Shown here: positions 1-10,200 of the stretch, piece by piece
How positions within the stretch are numbered: the first letter of the stretch is position 1
Layout of the letters: every line of letters begins with the position of its first letter
DNA from: Verrucomicrobiia bacterium Tous-C4TDCM
GTDB lineage: Bacteria; Verrucomicrobiota; Verrucomicrobiia; Verrucomicrobiales; Akkermansiaceae
Reading direction: 5' to 3'
Assembly (NCBI GenBank): GCA_002304315.1
Contig: NEUO01000024.1
Coordinates: 1 to 34,565, forward strand
Length of the DNA: 34,565 nucleotides
Program-made: the position numbers and the translations under genes
Notes under the pieces: generated by a model
What the model saw: the letters and a program-made list of their open reading frames with translations, nothing else
Database searches by the model: none
What the model was told of the DNA's origin: nothing

Positions 1-84
1 CACCGACTCACCGACTCACCGACTCACCGACTCACCGACTCACCGACTCACCGACTCACCGACTCACCGACTCACCGACTCACC
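1..84. repeat. Perfect tandem octamer repeat (CACCGACT)n, about 10.5 copies, running off the left edge of the window
   Basis: Direct reading: caccgact repeated without interruption from base 1 to 84; the PfkB stop codon (tca at 80-82) lies in the last unit. Confidence 0.97.
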
Positions 85-1048
85 AAGCCGTCATCTTCCT
101 AAACGCCTCGAGCCGCCCCTCCACATCCGCCGCGGAAATCCCCTCCAGCCTTCTCGTCGAAAACTCCTCGCAAGTGAACGAAGCCACCACCGAGCCGTGC
201 GCCACCGCCTGCCGGATGTTTTCAAACGAAAAATCCCCGCCGGCCCGCGCCGCCAGATAACCCGCCAGCCCACCGAGGAAGCTGTCGCCGGCTCCCGTCG
301 GGTCCACGATCCCCCGCAGAGGAAACGCCGCGCAACGGAAAAAGGTCTCCGGGCAAGGCACCGAATCCGTTTCGCCCATCGCCTGCCCGTTCGCCGAAAA
401 CAACATCGCCCCGAACTCGCCCAGCTTGATCACCACGAACCTCGGGCCTTTCCCCAGCAGGATCCGCCCCGCTTCCACCAGATTCGCCGTTCCCGTGAAC
501 TCGCGGGCCTCGCCCTCGTTGATCACGAACAAGTCGATCTTACCCAGCACCTCGTGCAGCCGCTCGTTGGCGATCCCGATCCACAGGTCCATCGTGTCGG
601 CGATCACGAAGCGCCCCTCGCCCGTGCATTGCTCCAGCATCTGCAACTGGTTGTCCGGCGACATGTTCGCCAGCACCACCACCCGCGCCGTCGCCAACGA
701 AGTCGGCACCTTCACTTGCCAGTTCTCCAGCACGTTGAGTCCCACCCGGTGGGTCACCCGCTCGTTGAGGTTCTCCAGATACTCGCCGCTCCACGTGAAA
801 GAATCGCCCTCGGAGCGCTCCACGCCTTCCAAGCTCACTCCGCGCCCTTCCAGCATCGCCAGATGACGCGCCGGGAAGTCCTTGCCCACGATCCCGATCA
901 GATTCACCTCCGGCGCGTAAAAGCTCGCCGCCAGCGCTGCATAGGCCGCCGAGCCTCCCAGCAGCTCCGTGCCCTCCGCGTCCGGGGTCTTCACGTGGTC
1001 GATCGCGATCGTTCCGCCCACCAGGACGGCATCATTGGAGGAATTCAT
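80..1048 (-). CDS. PfkB-family carbohydrate/ribokinase-like kinase
   Basis: ORF with GGSAAYAALAA N-terminal motif and C-terminal DPTGAGDSFLGG PfkB signature; start chosen at MNSSNDAVLVGG. Confidence 0.88.
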   Translation of the reverse strand: MNSSNDAVLVGGTIAIDHVKTPDAEGTELLGGSAAYAALAASFYAPEVNLIGIVGKDFPARHLAMLEGRGVSLEGVERSEGDSFTWSGEYLENLNERVTHRVGLNVLENWQVKVPTSLATARVVVLANMSPDNQLQMLEQCTGEGRFVIADTMDLWIGIANERLHEVLGKIDLFVINEGEAREFTGTANLVEAGRILLGKGPRFVVIKLGEFGAMLFSANGQAMGETDSVPCPETFFRCAAFPLRGIVDPTGAGDSFLGGLAGYLAARAGGDFSFENIRQAVAHGSVVASFTCEEFSTRRLEGISAADVEGRLEAFRKMTAW

Positions 1049-1153
1049 GGGTGTCGTGGTGCTGGGAGTTCTCAAAGCCCGCGGACCGTGTGGCCCGCAG
1101 CGGTGCTATTCTCCGAAACCCGCCCGATTTGGCAAGACCCTTGACCCAAGGAG

Positions 1154-1173
1154 TGGCGGACTCCGATCCGCCA
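1154..1173. repeat. Short inverted repeat TGGCGGA-ctccga-TCCGCCA in intergenic region
   Basis: 7-bp perfect arms, 6-nt loop. Confidence 0.6.
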
Positions 1174-1619
1174 GAGCCCATATTCTGTAAACCCCTACGC
1201 CCGCGGGTCCCCCGACCGTCCGAACTCCACTGCATACCAGCGTAGCCTTCGAAAGGCCACCTGCAGAATCAGAAGCAATCCTTAACCTCTTACTTCCCCT
1301 AAACGCACTTTCGCCTGCGAAACGCCGCCATCTGAACCATTTCAGGCCGGCCTCAAAAATTCCCACGAAATCAGCCCCGACGCCCGATCCGCCCTCTAAA
1401 AGTCTTCCTGAAGACCCTCGCTTAGCAATCGTAAGTCCCTGAAAATCTGTGATTTGGATCGTTATCAAAAATTACCTTGTGAACCCCACAGGAGTCGCAG
1501 TGAAATGGGGAAGTGAGCAAGAAACCCACGGCCCCAGCCAGAGCTGTTACAATTCCGTTGCCGGAGCCTGGGCTTTTTTCCTCGACGAAAACAAAAACCA
1601 CACCTAAATCTCGCTTGTC

Positions 1620-2636
1620 ATGAAACCAATTATCCCATTCGCGCTGCTCGGAGCGCTTCTTGCTGTAGGCGCGGCTGATGCCGCCGTCACTGATCCCGTT
1701 GGATACATCACCGTGAACATCGTTGCGAACGGAGAAACCTACATTTCCCCGACGCTCGTTGAGCCTGACGTGTTTGCGGCAGCCTCTTCGGTGACTCCAT
1801 CCGGTGGATCGGTCATTACCTTCACTCCGACTTCGGGAGTGCCTGCAGGCCTCAATGGTTCCTACGTTCTTGAGATCAAGTCCTCAGGTTGGTGGGCGAC
1901 GGTCGTATCCTCCGACGCTGCTCTCGGAACAATTACCGTGAATAGCCCCTTCCCTGGGTCGTTGCCTGCCGCTACCGCAGTCGCAGTGCGTAAGCACAGT
2001 ACGCTTGGAACTTTCCTGGGGGAGAATGCTCCCGGACTGATCACTTTCGACGGTGTTAGTCCGTCCGATGAAGTTCAGGTCCTCGACGCTGCTGGTTCGC
2101 CGCAGTCTGTAACTTCGTTTGGCTACGTCTCGGGCGCCAACCTTGGAGATACGCTCTACCCGAACGGTGCTTGGTTTAATCTGGGAACTTCAGCAGTAGA
2201 CAACAACTTTGTCATCGAGCCAGGTTCGGCAATTCGCGTCAAGCGAGTCGGTGCCACCGCCCTCAGCTTCACTGTCGACGGCGAGGTGAAGACGACGCCA
2301 ACTCAGGTCGATTTGTTTTCTAATTTCAATTGGGTTGGGACACCACTTGCAACAGGTGGCACTCTCGATGGAATGGCATTCAACACGCAGTTGATTCAGT
2401 TTGACGGCGTCTCTCCTAACTACGACGAGCTCCAAATTCTCCGTCCTAATCAGACCGCTGTTCCCTTCGCCTCTGCCCTCGACGGTGTGACATCTACATC
2501 TGCGAGCATGTTCAATCTTGCTGACTCTGTATTCGCTCCGACCGAGCCGATTCCCGAGGGTACTGGTGTTGTGATCAATCGTATCGGCAACCCGGCTTCC
2601 GTTATCACTCTTGCAGGCTCAGTCGTTGCGCCTTGA
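1620..2636 (+). CDS. Secreted TIGR02597-like protein
   Basis: Signal peptide MKPIIPFALLGALLAVGAADAA followed by VTDPVGYITVNI; beta-rich, Cys-free; resembles the verrucomicrobial TIGR02597 family. Confidence 0.7.
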   Translation: MKPIIPFALLGALLAVGAADAAVTDPVGYITVNIVANGETYISPTLVEPDVFAAASSVTPSGGSVITFTPTSGVPAGLNGSYVLEIKSSGWWATVVSSDAALGTITVNSPFPGSLPAATAVAVRKHSTLGTFLGENAPGLITFDGVSPSDEVQVLDAAGSPQSVTSFGYVSGANLGDTLYPNGAWFNLGTSAVDNNFVIEPGSAIRVKRVGATALSFTVDGEVKTTPTQVDLFSNFNWVGTPLATGGTLDGMAFNTQLIQFDGVSPNYDELQILRPNQTAVPFASALDGVTSTSASMFNLADSVFAPTEPIPEGTGVVINRIGNPASVITLAGSVVAP

Positions 2637-2666
2637 TCAGTATCTCCCAAACACTACCTAATTAAT

Positions 2667-3203
2667 ATGAAAGCACTTAAAATATTGTCTGCAATCGCCC
2701 TCCTCTGTGGGCCGTCGCACGCCGCAACCATCACGGTCTCGTCTGGTCTACCTTCTCAAGGACTCACGGTGCTAGTCGATACTGTTGTTCCAACTAATTT
2801 CAATGTTGCAGTTGGAACATGGAACTCGATCACGTCCACCTTCACTCAGTTTGGCTCAACTGTGCTCGACACTGCGAAGGTTAATGGTGTCTTTGCGGCG
2901 ACCGCCCCGACTGCTGTCAACGGAGGCATTATTCATGTCTTCGTGGGCACTGGTTCGGGACCGGGTGTAGGTTCGGCTTGGATTCTTTTCCGGGCAAACG
3001 CCAACACCGCATTCCCTGCTGACGTCACGGGAACTAGTGCTGTTACGTTTTCAGCGACTGTTGCTACAAACCTCACGACTGTTGCTTCCGACGGTCGGAG
3101 TAACATCAGCGGCAGCAATCTGAATTTGGTTACTGTTCCTGAGCCCTCTACCGCGCTTCTTGGCCTCCTGGGCATCGCCGGTCTCATCCGCCGCCGCCGT
3201 TAA
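2667..3203 (+). CDS. PEP-CTERM sorting domain-containing secreted protein
   Basis: Signal peptide plus C-terminal VPEPSTALLGLLGIAGLIRRRR (PEP motif, hydrophobic helix, Arg tail). Confidence 0.88.
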   Translation: MKALKILSAIALLCGPSHAATITVSSGLPSQGLTVLVDTVVPTNFNVAVGTWNSITSTFTQFGSTVLDTAKVNGVFAATAPTAVNGGIIHVFVGTGSGPGVGSAWILFRANANTAFPADVTGTSAVTFSATVATNLTTVASDGRSNISGSNLNLVTVPEPSTALLGLLGIAGLIRRRR

Positions 3204-3232
3204 TTCTTCGATCTAGAAGAGACGTTTAATTT

Positions 3233-3260
3233 TGGGCGGGGCGAAAGCTCCGCCCATTTT
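3233..3260 (+). terminator. Intrinsic terminator after PEP-CTERM gene
   Basis: TGGGCGGGGC-GAAA-GCTCCGCCCA followed by TTTT; 10-bp stem with one G-U, GNRA tetraloop. Confidence 0.75.
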
Positions 3261-3273
3261 CGTCAGCTTTGTG

Positions 3274-3433
3274 TGCAAAAATGCCTGTCTGCAAAAATGC
3301 CTTGCCTGTCTGCAAAAATGCCTGACCCTAAGTAAAGGAGCTTGCTAGGATTTCCCCATCCTAGGATTTCCCCATCTGATGCAAAAATGCCTGACCCTAA
3401 GTAAAGGAGCTTGCTAGGATTTCCCCATCTGAC
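3274..3433. repeat. RAYT-associated repeat cluster: two identical 50-bp copies plus partial copies
   Basis: TGCAAAAATGCCTGACCCTAAGTAAAGGAGCTTGCTAGGATTTCCCCATC at 3311-3360 and 3380-3429; partial CTAGGATTTCCCCATC at 3361-3376; TGCAAAAATGCC cores at 3274 and 3290. Confidence 0.93.
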
Positions 3434-3444
3434 ATCCTCCTCCC

Positions 3445-4524
3445 ATGCGCCGGCCCCGCCTGAAAGCTCCCGCCTCCCATCCGGTGGCCTTCTACCATTG
3501 TGTTTCGAGGATTGTGAACCGCGACTTTGTCCTTGGCGACGCCGAGCGGGACAAGCTGGTGGAATACATGCGCACCTACGAACAGCTCTACGGCCTGCGC
3601 GTGCTTTCCTACTGCATCATGTCGAACCACTTCCACATCCTGGTGGAAGTCCCGCAGCGGCCGGCGGAGGCGGACCTGCCGGGCGACGCGGCGCTGGTGG
3701 CCAAGGTCCGCGAGTGCCTCGGCGACAAGCTCGCCAACAGTCTGGAATGGGAGCTTTCCCATCACCGGAGCCAAGGCAACGACGAGGCGGCCGAAGCCCT
3801 GCGCGAAAGCTGGTTCGGCCGGATGTGGAACGTCAGCACCTACATGAAGGTGCTAAAGCAGCGCTTTTCCCAGTGGTTCAACGGCCAGCACGCCCGCCGC
3901 GGAACGCTGTGGGAGGACCGCTACCGCTCGGTGCTGGTGGAAGGCGTCGGCCAGGCGCTGCGGGCGATGGCCGCGTATATCGACCTCAATCCGGTCCGTG
4001 CGAAGATCTGCGATGATCCGAAGGACTACCGCTGGTGCGGCTATGCCGAGGCGGTCGCCGGCGGCAAGGAAGCGCGCGCCGCTGTGAATTGGCTGACCGC
4101 CCTCAATCCCCACGGCGGGATCAAGCCGGAAGCCGCGGCCATGAAGCCGAAGGAGGCCCTCCGTCGCTGGCGTTGCCACCTCTTCGGCATCCCGGAAAGC
4201 GAAGCGCGGCAGGCGCGGCAGGCGGAGCAGGGCGAATTGGCGGCCGTTTTCCGCGACCGGATCCCGCGGGAGAAGGCGCTGGAGGTGCTGGCGAAGGGCG
4301 GCAAGCTCTCGGAGGCGGATTACCTCCGCTGCAAGGTCCGTTATTTCAGTGACGGCGCGGTGCTGGGCGGAAAGAACTTCGTGGAAGGGATCTTCCAAGC
4401 CTGCCGCGAACGATTCGGCCCGAAGCGCAAGGACGGTGCGCGGCCGCTGCGGGGCTTGGCCGGGGAGTCCGTGGACCAACGGCTTTACAACCTGCGACAG
4501 TTGCGGAAAGAGGTGTTTGGGTAA
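3445..4524 (+). mobile_element. REP-associated tyrosine transposase (RAYT; IS200-like Y1_Tnp domain)
   Basis: FYHCVSRIVNRD, CIMSNHFHILVEV (HUH motif), AAYIDLNPVRAKICDDPKDYRWCGYAEA; preceded by short repeats. Confidence 0.88.
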
Positions 4525-4643
4525 CCACGATATGAGTCCCTGTGCGGAGAGTTGGCCGGGTGTTTCTCCCGGCGGATCGATCTCCAGCAACGGATCGGGT
4601 ATGAGGTCTTCCTGGACGAGCAGAAAATCTTGGGTCTGCGGAT

Positions 4644-6251
4644 GTGGACCCACTACGGCGATTGATTGACCCTCGGGCGGGAAGGAAGAATAATTTCGCC
4701 GTGTTCCTACCTCCTAAACGCTCTTCTTGGATCACCCGGGCCACCACCGCGCGCGTGGATCGGCTTGAGATCGAGACCGTGGATGACGAGTTTGTCTTCC
4801 AAGACTTGGATTGTCCGTTCTCCTTGGCAAAGGAAGCCGCGGACTTGGAGACGGAATCCCATGCCACCCAAGCATCGGTGGAGAAAATTGTGGCGGAACT
4901 CGCCACCCTGCTCGGGCCGGGGAAGGTCTCGATCCGGGCATCGGACCTGGTAGATCACGCGGCGGACAAGTGGTACGCCCGGCGATTGCCGGACATCGTG
5001 GTTTTTGCAGAGTCCGTCCAGGATGTCTCCAGGACCCTGCGCTTTGCGTCGAAATTCAGCATCCCCGTGACCACCCGCGGGGCCGGAGTCGGCTACGTCG
5101 GCGGCTGCGTGCCGGTGGAAGGCGGGATTGTGCTGTCGGTGGCCCGGATGAACCGCATCGTGGAGCTGAATCCCGCCGACGGAGTGGCCGTGGTGCAGCC
5201 GGGAGTGATCACCGGCGATTTGCAAAAGGCCGCCCGGGCCACCGGTTGGGACTATCCGCCCGACCCGGCCTCACTCAAGGAGTGCTCGATCGGCGGGAAC
5301 ATCGCGACCAATGCCGGCGGTCCCCGATGCTTGAAATACGGGGTGACCCGCAGCTATGTCCTGGGCCTGGAAGTGGTGCTGGCGGATGGCCGGGTGATGC
5401 GCTGCGGGGGGCGAGTCCATAAGAACAAGACGGGCTTTGATCTCTGCGGCCTGTTCACCGGCTCGGAAGGGATGCTGGGCGTGGTGACGGAGGTCACCCT
5501 GCGGCTGATTCCCAAGCCACCGGCGCGGGCGATGCTCGCGGCCGTCTTTTCCGAGTTCCCGGTCGCGGCCGGTGCGGTGCAGGAAATCCTCAACCGCGGG
5601 CATCTGCCGTCCGCGCTGGAGATTACCGATGGTTTCACTCTGGCCGCCGCCCGCAAACGGCTGGGCCCGGAGATGCTGCCGGACGGCCAGGCCCACCTGA
5701 TCGTCGAGATCGACGGCCGGCCTGCCGCGGTGGAGAGCGAGATCGGCGAGATCGAGGCCCTGCTGCAGGAACTCGGGGCCACGCGGATCGACCGGGCGGC
5801 CGACGAAGCGGCCTGCGACGAGATCTGGCGGCTGCGCCGGGAGTTCTCCTACTCGCTGCGGGACACCGGGCTCACCAAGCTCAACGAGGACATCGTGGTC
5901 CCGCGCTCCAAACTCGTGGCACTGGTCGATTTCGCCCGCCGTCTGGAGGAAGACACCGGCATTCCCATTGCCTGCTTCGGCCATGCCGGGGATGGCAACA
6001 TCCACACCAACCTGATGGTGGCGAACTTCGAAGATCCCGCGACCCGGGAGAAGGCGGAGCATGCGCTCGACCAGCTCTTTGCCTGGGTGCTGGATCACGA
6101 CGGGGCGATCACCGGCGAGCACGGCGTGGGCCTGGCCAAGAAGCCTTGGATCCGCAAGGCGCTCGGTCCGGTGGCTTTCGACGTCCATCAGGCCCTCAAA
6201 AAGGCGCTTGACCCGCAGGGCATCCTGAATCCCGGCAAGTTCCTCGACTGA
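4644..6251 (+). CDS. FAD-binding oxidase, glycolate oxidase GlcD / D-lactate dehydrogenase-like (start uncertain, possibly GTG 4755)
   Basis: PDIVVFAESVQDVSRTLRFA, TTRGAGVGYVGGCVP, NIATNAGGPRCLKYGVTR, GSEGMLGVVTEVTLRL, CFGHAGDGNIHTNLM, GEHGVGLAKKPW. Confidence 0.9.
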   Translation: MDPLRRLIDPRAGRKNNFAVFLPPKRSSWITRATTARVDRLEIETVDDEFVFQDLDCPFSLAKEAADLETESHATQASVEKIVAELATLLGPGKVSIRASDLVDHAADKWYARRLPDIVVFAESVQDVSRTLRFASKFSIPVTTRGAGVGYVGGCVPVEGGIVLSVARMNRIVELNPADGVAVVQPGVITGDLQKAARATGWDYPPDPASLKECSIGGNIATNAGGPRCLKYGVTRSYVLGLEVVLADGRVMRCGGRVHKNKTGFDLCGLFTGSEGMLGVVTEVTLRLIPKPPARAMLAAVFSEFPVAAGAVQEILNRGHLPSALEITDGFTLAAARKRLGPEMLPDGQAHLIVEIDGRPAAVESEIGEIEALLQELGATRIDRAADEAACDEIWRLRREFSYSLRDTGLTKLNEDIVVPRSKLVALVDFARRLEEDTGIPIACFGHAGDGNIHTNLMVANFEDPATREKAEHALDQLFAWVLDHDGAITGEHGVGLAKKPWIRKALGPVAFDVHQALKKALDPQGILNPGKFLD

Positions 6252-6252
6252 G

Positions 6253-7233
6253 TTACTTGTCCTTCTTCTCCTTCTCCGGCTCTTTCTTCTCCGGCTCCTC
6301 CTTCTCGGCAGGTTCGGCCGCCTCGCTCTTCTTGACGTATTTGAGCAGATCCTTGAACTCGTCCGGCAGAGGGGTTCCGCCGCCGAGAGAGAGCTGGTAG
6401 AGTTCAGTCAGGGCCGCGGCTTCCAGCAGGCGCTGATGGCCGGTGGAGCCGGGGATTTCGTCCGGAGTTCCCCACAGCTTGATCGCGGTCTGGACATCGG
6501 TGTCCTTCTTGTAAAGGCGCAGCGAGTTGATGGTCGCGGTGCGAGTGATGTCCTCCGAGGCACCGGTGTCGGCGGTCATCGCGATGTTGTAGGCGTTGAT
6601 TGCCGGGACCAGCTTGTCCTGGGAATCCAGCGCAAGGCCCAGGCAATAGCCGATCTGGGCGCGCTGGAAGCCGGGCATGCGCTCCTTGAGGCGTTCCGTG
6701 CAGATGTTTTCCAAGCGGGCCCAGTCCTTGGTCCGGACGGCATCCCACATCGCGTAGAGCTCCACCTGGCGGAGTTGGAACTCGCGGGTCAGGCCGGCCT
6801 TGTCGAAGGTTTCGAGCGCCTTGGTCAGCCCGTCGAGATCGCCTGACTTGCGGAGGCATTCCAATTCCAGGTAGGCCGCGTTGGTCGACGGGTTGTCAGG
6901 AAGTTCCTCGATGCCCTCGTAGGCGGTCTTGATCGCGGCGAGCTTGTCCTTGGCCTCGGTGTATTTGCGGGCCTGGTAGAGCTCGATGGCTTCGGTGAGG
7001 GCCGGCGGTTCGAGGATGTAGATCGACTGGATCTCGTCGATCTTGCCGTCCTTGGTATCAACCGCCTGTGGGGCCACCTTGTAACGGATGGCTGCGGTGG
7101 TCGCGGCGGTGATCCAGACCTGCTCAAAGTCGCCTTCCTCGAAGATGAGGTAGGCCTCCGCTTGCTGGCCTTGGGCATGGGCGGCGGAGATCGCGAGGAC
7201 GGGAAGGGCGAGGTAGGGAAGAAGGGATTTCAT
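6253..7233 (-). CDS. Small secreted protein with helical/TPR-like repeats, cluster A
   Basis: Signal peptide MKSLLPYLALPVLAISAAHAQ; N-terminal beta region, then helical repeats; Lys/Glu-rich tail EKKEPEKEKKDK. Confidence 0.75.
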   Translation of the reverse strand: MKSLLPYLALPVLAISAAHAQGQQAEAYLIFEEGDFEQVWITAATTAAIRYKVAPQAVDTKDGKIDEIQSIYILEPPALTEAIELYQARKYTEAKDKLAAIKTAYEGIEELPDNPSTNAAYLELECLRKSGDLDGLTKALETFDKAGLTREFQLRQVELYAMWDAVRTKDWARLENICTERLKERMPGFQRAQIGYCLGLALDSQDKLVPAINAYNIAMTADTGASEDITRTATINSLRLYKKDTDVQTAIKLWGTPDEIPGSTGHQRLLEAAALTELYQLSLGGGTPLPDEFKDLLKYVKKSEAAEPAEKEEPEKKEPEKEKKDK

Positions 7234-7267
7234 TGCGGGAAAGGTCGTGGGGTTCGGGGTCGGGGTG

Positions 7268-10200
7268 TCACTTCTTCTTGGCGGCTTCTTCCTTGAGCTT
7301 GGCCATCGACTTCACGTCGGACGAGGCTTCGTACTCGGTGACCAGCGCTTCGATCTGCTGCCACATCTTCTTCTCTTCGTCCGACATCTTGTCGACGAAG
7401 CGGCGGGTCTGGTCGATGTAGGTCCAGCCGGACTCGTAGGCACCCTGGCGGTCGGCCTTGTTGTTATCGGCGCCGCCGCCGGGCGAATTCCGCTGCCAGG
7501 ACAGCTCCATCCATGCCTGCATGGCGGGGGCGGAGATCTTGATCAGGCCCTTGTAGGTGTTCCAAACACGGACGTAGTTGGCGAGGGCGTCATTGATCTG
7601 GCCACGCTCATGGTAGGACTTGGCGAGAGCGAAGCCGACCTCCGGGGCGAAGCGGGTGTAGCTTTGGCCACCTTCCTTGGAGAGGTATTGCTTGGCGGAG
7701 GCTTCCGCGGCATCGTAGTCGGCGGACGACATGTTGGCCTGGACGATGCCATACAGGGCGCGCTCCTTTTCGCCCTTATCCTGGGAGTCGGCGAGGACGC
7801 GCTTGAGGTCCTCGATCGCCTTGGACTTCTCTTCCTTGCTGCCTCCGGCCAGCACCGAGGCGCGGCCGAAAAGGGCGGCGAAGCGGAAGGACAGGTCCTG
7901 GCGGGAAAGCGCCTCGTCGTAGTAAGGAAGCGCCTGGCGGGGTGCCGAGGTTTTCTCGCGAAGGAAGTCGCCGGTGCGGACCAGGATGTAGTTGGAGAGC
8001 ACCTTGACGTCGAAGTCGTTCTTCAACTCCTTGAACAGCACGCTGATCAGGGCCTCGGCCTTGTCCTTCTTCGTCTTGTCTTCGCCGGCTTTCTTGAGCT
8101 CACCCTCGGCGACCCCGATGATGGCGATGCGGAGCAACGCGAGGGCCGCCTTGTTCTGGCCGCCGATCTTGGGGAAGTTGTAGTAGTGCTCCTTCAGTTC
8201 CTCGACGCTGTGCTTTTCAAGATAGACGTCGGTGTAGGAATTGATCGCTTCCTCAAGGCCGCGGGAGTCGGGGTTGACGGCCATTTCGGCGATCACATCG
8301 CGCAGGCGGTTGAGGGCTTCCTCGCCGCGGTCGACGGCGTTGAGGGCGTGAACCTGGGAGACGGCGACCTGGGTCTTGTAGGGGGAATCGGTGCCGTGCT
8401 CCTTCCAGAATTTGTCGGCGTAGGGCACGGCATCCTTGACCCGCGGGTTCGGCTCCTTGCCAACCGTCTTCTCGCCGAGCAGGCCGACGAGGTAGAACAG
8501 CGACTCGCCGGCGACGACGCGGTTTTCGCGGCGTTCGGCCAGCTCTAGGGCCTTCTTGTAGTAGTTCTCAGCTTCCTCGCGGTTTTTGTCACTCTGGAGG
8601 ACGTTGCCCTTGAGGTTGAAAGCCATGTCGAGAATCTCGACGTTGGGGAATTCCTCCTCCAAGCGGTTCAGCTTCTCGAGGGCGGGAGCGTTTTCGTTTT
8701 CCGCGTAGTGGCAGTTCGCGCGGTCGAAGAGGCCGAAGGAGTAGTAGATGTTTTTCGCAGGATCGGGGTGCTTCTCGAAGAAGGCGTCGAGCAGCTTGGC
8801 GGCCTTGGTCCAGAACTGCAGGCGGGATATGTTGGAGGCCTGGAAGTAGAGCGCGGCTTGCTCGAACTGGCTCTTGGGATACTTCTCGACGTGCTGGTCG
8901 AGCAGCGGCTGGGCCTTGTCATACTGGCCGGTGTAGTAGTAGCTGCCGCCGAGGACGTGGAGGCAGATGTCGTGCTCCTTCGATCCTTCCGAAAGCTTCG
9001 GCAGCATCTCGACGGCGACGGTGATGCAGGTCTCGTATTCGCCTTCGTAGAAGAGCGAGGTGAGCATCATGCGGCGGACGGCCGGGACGTGCTTGGAGTC
9101 GGGATAGGCCTTGAGGAAGCGCGAGCCGTACTGCTCGGTGGACATCACCTCGCCGATGACGGAGCTGGTCCGGACGAGGTTGTAGAGGTTGTCCTCGCGC
9201 TTCTTCGCCTTGGGGAAGAAGAGTTCGAGCTGCTCGTAGGCAGCGAAGGCACCGCGGGTGTTGCCGTGCTTTTCGTGGATGAAGGCGGTCGCACCGAGCT
9301 GGATCACCTCGTTCGGGTCGCCTTCGCGGCGTTGCGTCTCGAGGTTGTCGCGGGATGCCTCGAGGTTCTTCTTCACCAGCGTGCGGGTGAGTTCCTTCAT
9401 CCCCGCGCGGCTGCCAAGGCGGGCGAGGCGGGACTTCAGGTCCTCGATCATCACGTCGGTGGAAGGCACCAGTTGATAGAGCGCGATCGCGCTGGCTTCC
9501 ATGTCGGCACCGATGGCATCGCCGGCGAGCTTCAGGTAGAGACGGGAGTAGATTTCCATCTCGAAGGGCTCGATGATGATCTCGGAGCGGTTCTTCTCGA
9601 TGAAGGTGAGCAGGGATTTCTCGTCGCGTTTCTCGACCACCGCGGCGACCATGGCCTGGAAGGCGGCAACGATGCCGGCGTCGGGCGTGCCGAAGCGCAG
9701 CTTGTTTTTGATGGAAGTTTCGAGGTGTTCGATGCCTTCGGGGATCTTGTTGAGCTTGAAGTGGCAGATCGAGAGGTTGATGTAGTAAGAGCCCGGATCA
9801 AACTTGTCGCGGGTCTTGTCGCGCTCCTCGAGGAACTTCTTGAACATCCGGATCGCCTCCTCCCAGTTCTCGGCTCCTTGGGCGGCGTTGCCCCACTGGA
9901 GAAGGGCGCGCTTGTTGTAGAGGTTGCCACCGCCGTCGACCTGTTCACCCTTGTTGACATACTTGCGGTAGCATTCTTCGAAGGATTTCGCCGCGTCGTC
10001 CCAGCGCTTGAGCTTCAGCTCGCAAATGCCCTTGCGGTAAAGAGTCACACCGAACTGTGGCCCGAACAGGGTTAGAGCGTTCTTGCCGTAGAGTTCGTTG
10101 CAGCGGGTGAGCATCGTGAGGGCTTCTTCCCATTTGCCAGCTTCCATCGAGGTGAGCGCTCGGGAGTTCAGCGTCTGGGCGTCCTCCTGGAGCTGGGCCC

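Noticed and set aside
1-84. CRISPR or satellite-encoded protein
   Set aside because: Octamer array has no spacers and contains in-frame stops on the minus strand
197-1144. 315-aa plus-strand ORF rich in His/Arg
   Set aside because: Antisense to the PfkB kinase
7247-10075. Long plus-strand ORFs (433 and 455 aa)
   Set aside because: Antisense shadows of the cluster A giant TPR gene; translation is Leu/Val/Asp/Gly low-complexity
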